DNA of 18,117 nucleotides, from positions 1 to 18,117 of the forward strand of contig FR902969.1 in assembly GCA_000438155.1 (NCBI GenBank). The letters run 5' to 3'. Shown here one piece after another: positions 14,159 through 18,117 of this stretch; position 1 is the first letter of the stretch; every line of letters begins with the position of its first letter. This DNA is from Firmicutes bacterium CAG:95 (lineage in GTDB: Bacteria; Bacillota; Clostridia; Lachnospirales; Lachnospiraceae). The notes under the pieces are model-generated. The model was not told the DNA's origin, ran no database searches, and saw only the letters and a list, made by a program, of their open reading frames with translations. The translations under genes were made by a program, and so were the position numbers.

Positions 14159-14178
14159 TAAGTACATCCTTGTATACA
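14149..14178. promoter_or_regulatory. TGTATA(C/T)A boxes 2 and 3, candidate GntR operators
   Basis: TGTATATA (14149-14156) overlaps the -10, and TGTATACA (14171-14178) lies just downstream. Their centres are 22 bp apart, two helical turns. The core resembles the TTGTATACAA core of the B. subtilis GntR operator. The regulator encoded two genes away is a GntR/FCD protein, so autoregulation is plausible. Confidence 0.5.
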
Positions 14179-14200
14179 CAATACAGAAAGAAGAACAAGC

Positions 14201-15079
14201 ATGAAACAGATCATCAGGAAGGCCTATGCCAAGATCAATCTGGGACTGGATGTGGTACGCAGACGCCCGGATGGATACCATGAGGTAAAAATGATTATGC
14301 AGACCATTTCGCTGCATGATGAATTACGTTTTGAAGAAACCGGAGGAAAAGAAATTATTCTTGTATCGAACGACAATCCGCTTCTGCCGGAGGATGCGAA
14401 GGATAATCTCATTTATAAGGCAGCAGAGTGTATCCGCAGAGAATATGGAATTGACCGTGGGGTAAAGATTACCCTGCAGAAAAATATTCCGATTGCAGCC
14501 GGAATGGCAGGTGGAAGTACCGATGCGGCAGCCGTTTTTCATGGATTGAATGAACTCTGGCAGCTTTCCATGAGCAGGGAGAAGATGCAGGAGCTTTCTG
14601 TAAAGCTGGGCGCAGATATTCCCTACTGCATCATGGGCGGAACGGCACTTTCGGAAGGGATCGGAGAGATTCTGACACCGCTTCCGGCACCGCCCCATGC
14701 CTATATTCTGATTGCCAAGCCGAATATCAGCGTTTCCACGAAGTTTGTTTATGAAAATCTTCATGCGGATACCCTGCAGAAGCATCCGGATATTGACGGT
14801 ATGGCAGAGGCGATCCGGAACGGAGATCTCCACGGAATTACCGCTCGTATGGAAAACGTACTGGAAACCGTTACCGAAAAGACCTATCCTGTCATTTCGG
14901 AGCTTAAGGAGAAGATGCGTGAAGAAGGAGCTCTCAATGCTTTGATGAGTGGATCCGGGCCGACGGTATTTGGAATCTTTGAGGAAGAGGATAAGGCACA
15001 GAAGGCAGCAGACAGGATCCGTGAGTTAAAATTGAGTAATCAGATCTATGTGACAACATTTGTAAACGTATCATTATAG
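14201..15079 (+). CDS. ispE: 4-diphosphocytidyl-2-C-methyl-D-erythritol kinase
   Basis: A 292-residue GHMP kinase of the non-mevalonate (MEP) isoprenoid pathway; it phosphorylates CDP-methylerythritol at the 2-OH. The N-terminal AYAKINLGLDVVRRRPDGYH carries the substrate-binding Lys11. The GHMP ATP-binding loop is PIAAGMAGGSTDAA (97-110) with catalytic Asp108, followed by LSVKLGADIPYCIMGGTALSEG. The C-terminal motif LMSGSGPTVFGIFEE completes the family signature. Length is normal. The ribosome binding site (AGAAAGAAG) is modest. It is transcribed from the strong promoter at 14130-14158 and is followed 78 bp later by a GntR regulator, so the two probably share a transcript. Confidence 0.96.
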   Translation: MKQIIRKAYAKINLGLDVVRRRPDGYHEVKMIMQTISLHDELRFEETGGKEIILVSNDNPLLPEDAKDNLIYKAAECIRREYGIDRGVKITLQKNIPIAAGMAGGSTDAAAVFHGLNELWQLSMSREKMQELSVKLGADIPYCIMGGTALSEGIGEILTPLPAPPHAYILIAKPNISVSTKFVYENLHADTLQKHPDIDGMAEAIRNGDLHGITARMENVLETVTEKTYPVISELKEKMREEGALNALMSGSGPTVFGIFEEEDKAQKAADRIRELKLSNQIYVTTFVNVSL

Positions 15080-15157
15080 TAACTGTTTGGAATTATAATT
15101 AGGAATTGTAACCCATTGACCTGTGTTTTTTAAGGAAAGGATGTAACAGGACAACCT

Positions 15158-15847
15158 ATGGAGAGCCAGTTTGACATTGATATGAATGAATTTCTACCCC
15201 TGCGGGAAGTAGTGTTTAACACCCTGCGTAAGGCAATTCTTACAGGTCAGCTGAAGCCGGGAGACCGGCTGATGGAAGTGCATCTTGCAAATAAGCTGGG
15301 AGTAAGCCGGACTCCGATTCGTGAAGCGATTCATAAGCTTGAGCAGGAAGGGCTTGTGACGATGGTGCCGCGCCGTGGCGCAGAGGTGGCGAAGATCACG
15401 GAGCGAAGTTTGCAGGATGTATTGGAAGTGCGGCGTGCCCTGGATGTGTTAAGTGTGGAGCTTGCCTGTGAACGGATTTCGGAAGAGGAGCTTGAACACT
15501 TAAAAAAGGCCTGCCATCAGTTTGAAGAAGCAACGCACAGCAAGGACACAACAGCAATTGCGAAGGCTGACGTGGCATATCACGATATCATTGTGCGGGC
15601 AACCGGAAATCAACGCCTGCAGCAGTTAGTCAATCATCTTGCAGAGCAAATGTACCGTTACCGTTTCGTTTATCTTAAGGATATCAGCCAGCATGAGAAG
15701 CTGGTAGAGGAGCATCGGGAAATTCTGGAATGTATCCTGCAGCGGGATAAAAAGAAGGCATCGGAAGCGGCAAAGAAGCATATTGATAATCAGGAGAATT
15801 CGATTATCCGGCAGATCCGTCTGGAAAATCAGAGTATTCTTGTTTAA
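15158..15847 (+). CDS. GntR family transcriptional regulator, FCD (FadR-like) subfamily
   Basis: A 229-residue regulator. The winged helix-turn-helix covers residues 13-75 (LREVVFNTLRKAILTGQLKP, LANKLGVSRTPIREAIHKLE, then QEGLVTMVPRRGAEV). The all-helical FCD ligand domain starts near residue 85. The FCD metal-site residues are present: Asp138 and His142 (DVAYHDIIVRATGN), His186 (VEEHREIL) and His208 (AAKKHIDNQ), so a metal-bound small carboxylate is the likely effector. AGGA at 15148-15151 serves the ATG. It is downstream of ispE, whose promoter carries TGTATACA-type boxes suited to this family, so it may control its own transcript. Its link to isoprenoid synthesis, if any, is unknown. Confidence 0.93.
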   Translation: MESQFDIDMNEFLPLREVVFNTLRKAILTGQLKPGDRLMEVHLANKLGVSRTPIREAIHKLEQEGLVTMVPRRGAEVAKITERSLQDVLEVRRALDVLSVELACERISEEELEHLKKACHQFEEATHSKDTTAIAKADVAYHDIIVRATGNQRLQQLVNHLAEQMYRYRFVYLKDISQHEKLVEEHREILECILQRDKKKASEAAKKHIDNQENSIIRQIRLENQSILV

Positions 15848-15851
15848 AACC

Positions 15852-15887
15852 ACCGGGCTTTTATGTTTAAAGAACAAAGAAGCCGGT
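15852..15887 (+). terminator. Weak hairpin after gntR
   Basis: ACCGGGCTT (15852-15860) pairs with AAGCCGGT (15880-15887) with one bulge. There is no T run, so termination would be weak at best. The candidate promoter at 15866-15893 overlaps it. Confidence 0.3.
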
Positions 15888-15893
15888 TATACT
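15866..15893 (+). promoter_or_regulatory. Candidate promoter for the small membrane gene–murI
   Basis: TTTAAA (15866-15871) and TATACT (15888-15893) are separated by 16 bp. The -35 is poor. Confidence 0.35.
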
Positions 15894-15902
15894 CCTTACT
15901 GT

Positions 15903-15946
15903 GGCAAATGATCTGGTGTGGCTGTATGAACAGCTATCCATTTGCC
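15903..15946 (+). promoter_or_regulatory. Structured 5' leader of the small membrane gene
   Basis: GGCAAATG (15903-15910) pairs with CATTTGCC (15939-15946). Inside, GCTGT-ATGA-ACAGC (15921-15934) forms a second hairpin. The structure ends four bases before the AAGGGGAG ribosome binding site. A cis-regulatory role is inference. Confidence 0.4.
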
Positions 15947-15963
15947 GTGAAAGGGGAGAATAT

Positions 15964-16218
15964 ATGACAGACCGGTTGATGGAACAACAGAGTGTTCCAA
16001 TGAAAATAGAGCGGAAGGAAAGCAGAAACATTCGAAAGGGATGTGCCGGGAGAAGGGTAATTGAGGCAGCCATCCTGCTTGCAGGAATGGTGAGCTTCTG
16101 GGGATTCCTTTATCCGGAGCTATCCCTGACAGAGGATGCACAGGTGAAGAGTTATATTGCCATGCATATAAAAGAGTGGACAGTGGCAGCATCCTTCTTA
16201 AATTCAGGAGGTCTTTGA
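15964..16218 (+). CDS. Small single-pass membrane protein, translationally coupled to murI
   Basis: An 84-residue protein with a basic N-terminus (KIERKESRNIRKGCAGRR), one membrane segment (VIEAAILLAGMVSFWGFLYP) and a short polar tail. The basic stretch before the span suggests an inside N-terminus. The ATG at 15964 is chosen over an in-frame GTG at 15901 because AAGGGGAG lies at 15951-15958 and the GTG sits at the edge of a hairpin. Its TGA overlaps the murI ATG by one base (TGATG), so the two proteins are made together. I recognise no family with a known function; partnership with murI in envelope synthesis is inferred from coupling only. Confidence 0.65.
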   Translation: MTDRLMEQQSVPMKIERKESRNIRKGCAGRRVIEAAILLAGMVSFWGFLYPELSLTEDAQVKSYIAMHIKEWTVAASFLNSGGL

Positions 16219-17057
16219 TGACAAACAAAAATGCACCCATCGGAGTGTTTGATTCCGGTGTGGGCGGACTTACGGTGATGAAGGAAATCATGCACCAGAT
16301 TCCCAATGAAAAGATTATTTATTTTGGAGATACAGCAAGAGTTCCATACGGAAATAAATCAAAAGATACCGTACTGCGGTTTTCAAGGCAGATCGTGCGG
16401 TTTTTAAAAACACAGGAAGTAAAAGCAATCGTAATCGCCTGCAATACGGCAAGTGCCTATGCCCTTCCGGACATTGAAAAAGAAATTGATATCCCGATCA
16501 TCGGGGTGGTACGTCCGGGCGCAAAGGTGGCCGCACAGGTGACTCAGAATGGAAAGGTTGGCGTCATTGCGACGGAAGGAACGATCAACAGTCACATTTA
16601 CGCCGATTACATAAAGAAAATCAATGCACAGGCGACCGTGATCGGAAAGGCCTGTCCGTTATTTGTACCGCTTGCAGAGGAAGGTCTGTGGGAGGATCCG
16701 GTCACGGATGAAATTGCCAGAAGATATCTGGCAGAGCTCATTGATATCGGAATTGATACCCTGATTCTTGGCTGTACGCATTATCCGCTGATCCGTAATA
16801 CGATTGGCAGAATCATGGGTGATCGGGTAACACTTGTAAATCCGGCGTATGAGACGGCGAGGGAGTTAAAGGAGCTTTTGCAGGAAAAGGATCTTTTAAA
16901 TGACGAAACCCACCGGCTGGGAGAGGAGCAGTACCGGTTCTTTGTCAGCGATGGTGCAGAGAAATTTAAGATATTTGCCAATTCCATTATCAAATATGGA
17001 ATTCTGTCGGCAAAGGTGGTTCCGATTGAGGATTATCAGGGGCAGTTTTGTGAATAG
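16218..17057 (+). CDS. murI: Glutamate racemase
   Basis: A 279-residue cofactor-independent racemase making D-glutamate for peptidoglycan. The N-terminus PIGVFDSGVGGLTVMKEI carries the substrate-binding Asp-Ser. YFGDTARVPYGNKS follows, then the first catalytic cysteine Cys75 in VIACNTASAYALP and the second, Cys186, in LILGCTHYPLIR; both are intact. Length fits the family. CAGGAGG at 16205-16211 fixes the ATG at 16218; a longer in-frame start at 16176 would overlap the upstream gene by 43 bases and adds sequence unlike the family. Confidence 0.96.
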   Translation: MTNKNAPIGVFDSGVGGLTVMKEIMHQIPNEKIIYFGDTARVPYGNKSKDTVLRFSRQIVRFLKTQEVKAIVIACNTASAYALPDIEKEIDIPIIGVVRPGAKVAAQVTQNGKVGVIATEGTINSHIYADYIKKINAQATVIGKACPLFVPLAEEGLWEDPVTDEIARRYLAELIDIGIDTLILGCTHYPLIRNTIGRIMGDRVTLVNPAYETARELKELLQEKDLLNDETHRLGEEQYRFFVSDGAEKFKIFANSIIKYGILSAKVVPIEDYQGQFCE

Positions 17058-17097
17058 AGTTCTGAGCAGTTAAAGAAAATAAGGAAGAAAAGTAAAA

Positions 17098-17541
17098 ATG
17101 GAAAAGGAAATTTTATTTTCATTAAAGGGGCTGCAGATGAGCCAGGAGGACCAGGAAGAGCTGGAAACTATCATGGCAGCGGAATATTATCTCCGTAATG
17201 ACCATCATTATATTGTATATGATGAGGTTATGGAAGGCTTTGAAGAGGCGACAAAGAATATTTTCAAGTTTGACGGTTCGTGTCTTGAGGTAACCAAGCG
17301 GGGAGCAGTCAATGTACATATGCTGTTTGAAGAGCAGAAGAAGAATATGACGACTTATCATACGCCGTTTGGAGATATTCTGATCGGAATTGATACGGAA
17401 AAGATTGAAGTATCCGAGGAAGAGAACAAAATCCATGTTCATGTGGATTATTCGCTTGAAGCCAATTACCAGCATCTGGCGAACTGTAAGATTGATATGA
17501 AGATTTATCCCAAAAAGGAAGGAGCTAAGCTGTTTACTTAA
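17098..17541 (+). CDS. DUF1934 (YwiB-like) domain protein
   Basis: A 147-residue cytoplasmic protein spanning the whole DUF1934 family, a small beta-barrel of calycin-like shape. Features seen are ILFSLKGLQMSQEDQEELET, then HYIVYDEVMEGFEEATKNIF, a KRGAVNVHMLFEE strand, TTYHTPFGDILIGIDTEKIE and the closing VHVDYSLEANYQHLANCKID. The role is not established; relatives such as B. subtilis YwiB often sit next to argS. It is 40 bp downstream of murI with AAGGAAG ahead of the ATG, probably on the same transcript. Its last eight bases overlap the end of the convergent gene on the other strand. Confidence 0.88.
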   Translation: MEKEILFSLKGLQMSQEDQEELETIMAAEYYLRNDHHYIVYDEVMEGFEEATKNIFKFDGSCLEVTKRGAVNVHMLFEEQKKNMTTYHTPFGDILIGIDTEKIEVSEEENKIHVHVDYSLEANYQHLANCKIDMKIYPKKEGAKLFT

Positions 17542-17562
17542 CAGGCTTAGCTCCAGCTTTTT
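17521..17562. terminator. Bidirectional terminator containing both stop codons
   Basis: GGAGCTAAGC-TGTT (17521-17534) pairs with AACA-G-GCTTAGCTCC (17540-17554) with one bulged G. T-rich runs follow on each strand (plus: AGCTTTTT; minus: TTCCTTTTT). The DUF1934 stop (17539-17541) and the convergent gene's stop (17534-17536) both sit at the loop. Confidence 0.8.
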
Positions 17563-18010
17563 CTTGTAATTTTTCGGTGGTACGTGCAAGCCATCCCTTT
17601 TTCTTTTTGGGAGTAACAACCGGCTTACCATGTAATCCCTTTACATCAGTGATGTAAATACCGCTGATTACGGCTTTGACTTCTTTCTTGACCGGAACAG
17701 AATCGAAGATCTTCTCTTCGCATACTAAAGACATGACCTGCGGTCCGACCTTTGCTTTCACAATGGGAAGCTTGGAAGAACGCATCAGCTTCGGTGCCTG
17801 TTCAATAACGGCCTGGGGAAGTCCGGAATCCTTGAGTTTCATGCGTTTCTTATCGATGATCAGCATGGAAACGGTCTGCTTCATGGCATCAATCTGCTGC
17901 TGCTGCTCGGCCTGACGCTTCTGGGCCTTCTTACCTAAGAAATAGAGCGCAACCACAGCAATAATTAAAATTGCCAGAATGACCAATAATACAATAGTAA
18001 CTGTGTTCAC
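17534..18010 (-). CDS. Membrane-anchored conserved hypothetical protein
   Basis: A 158-residue protein with one N-terminal membrane helix (TIVLLVILAILIIAVVALYF, residues 4-23) followed by a positively charged, Gln-rich, probably coiled-coil stretch (GKKAQKRQAEQQQQIDAMKQ). A cytoplasmic domain then includes KKRMKLKDSGLPQAVIEQAP and PIVKAKVGPQVMSLVCEEKI, and it ends in a lysine-rich tail. It resembles uncharacterised Lachnospiraceae membrane proteins; I know no function. Translation starts at GTG (18008-18010) behind a very strong AAGGAGGG; no ATG is available. It is convergent with the DUF1934 gene, overlapping by eight bases within a shared terminator. Confidence 0.82.
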   Translation of the reverse strand: MNTVTIVLLVILAILIIAVVALYFLGKKAQKRQAEQQQQIDAMKQTVSMLIIDKKRMKLKDSGLPQAVIEQAPKLMRSSKLPIVKAKVGPQVMSLVCEEKIFDSVPVKKEVKAVISGIYITDVKGLHGKPVVTPKKKKGWLARTTEKLQEKAGAKPVK

Positions 18011-18055
18011 GGGAAACCCTCCTTTATGCTAATCCAAAAAGGTTATGCAAAGAAT

Positions 18056-18084
18056 ATTTTAGCATTGTTTATTGAAATAGTCCA
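18056..18084 (-). promoter_or_regulatory. Candidate promoter of the membrane-anchored hypothetical gene
   Basis: On the minus strand TGGACT (18079-18084) and TAAAAT (18056-18061) have 17-bp spacing. This leaves a leader of about 40 bases to the GTG start. Confidence 0.5.
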
Positions 18085-18117
18085 GTTTTTCCATTACAAT
18101 ATTAAATGAAAAGTCTA

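Overview
The window looks like a chromosomal segment of a gut-type member of the Lachnospiraceae (Clostridia). This inference rests on AT-leaning DNA with strong AGGAGG-type ribosome binding sites, an ispE–gntR and murI–DUF1934 housekeeping block, an Rpn-family gene fragment, an IS30-type element with a small accessory gene, and a sugar ABC transporter that lacks its own ATPase. Species cannot be fixed from the sequence alone.

Layout. (1) Bases 1-2700 are a mobile/repeat zone: the 3' part of an Rpn-type nuclease/transposase gene, a 185-bp cruciform-like inverted-repeat element (498-682), a strong terminator, and an IS30-family element (about 855-2659, 25-bp imperfect terminal inverted repeats) carrying a transposase and a translationally coupled 82-codon gene. 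Degenerate extra copies of the IS end motif surround it. (2) A cysteine-free protein of unknown function (2773-3390) sits behind a possible sigma-28-like -10 element. (3) Bases 3486-14033 are an accessory catabolic locus. A divergent IclR regulator faces an eight-gene run on the plus strand: lipoprotein solute-binding protein, FAD-dependent oxidoreductase, two permeases, D-2-hydroxyacid dehydrogenase, intracellular GH43 glycosidase, zinc sorbitol/xylitol-type dehydrogenase, and glycerate 2-kinase. A terminator follows. (4) Bases 14100-18010 are housekeeping: ispE, a GntR/FCD regulator, a small single-pass membrane protein coupled to murI, a DUF1934 protein, and a convergent membrane-anchored conserved protein.

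How the genes may work together. The catabolic locus would import a small glycoside, cleave it in the cytoplasm with the GH43 enzyme, and pass the released polyol or acid through redox steps (FAD enzyme, zinc dehydrogenase, 2-hydroxyacid dehydrogenase). The last step would be D-glycerate to 2-phosphoglycerate and glycolysis. No aldolase, isomerase or sugar kinase is present, so either the glycone enters central metabolism through genes elsewhere or the aglycone itself yields glycerate. The substrate is unknown. This is the best candidate for an undescribed system in the window.

Regulatory DNA is visible in several places: a 12-bp GAAAT-type palindrome between iclR and the operon, an internal terminator between the 2-hydroxyacid dehydrogenase and GH43 genes, TGTATACA-type boxes on and around a near-consensus promoter of ispE–gntR, a structured leader before the small membrane gene/murI, and a bidirectional terminator holding both stop codons of two overlapping convergent genes. 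I saw no tRNA, rRNA or CRISPR array.
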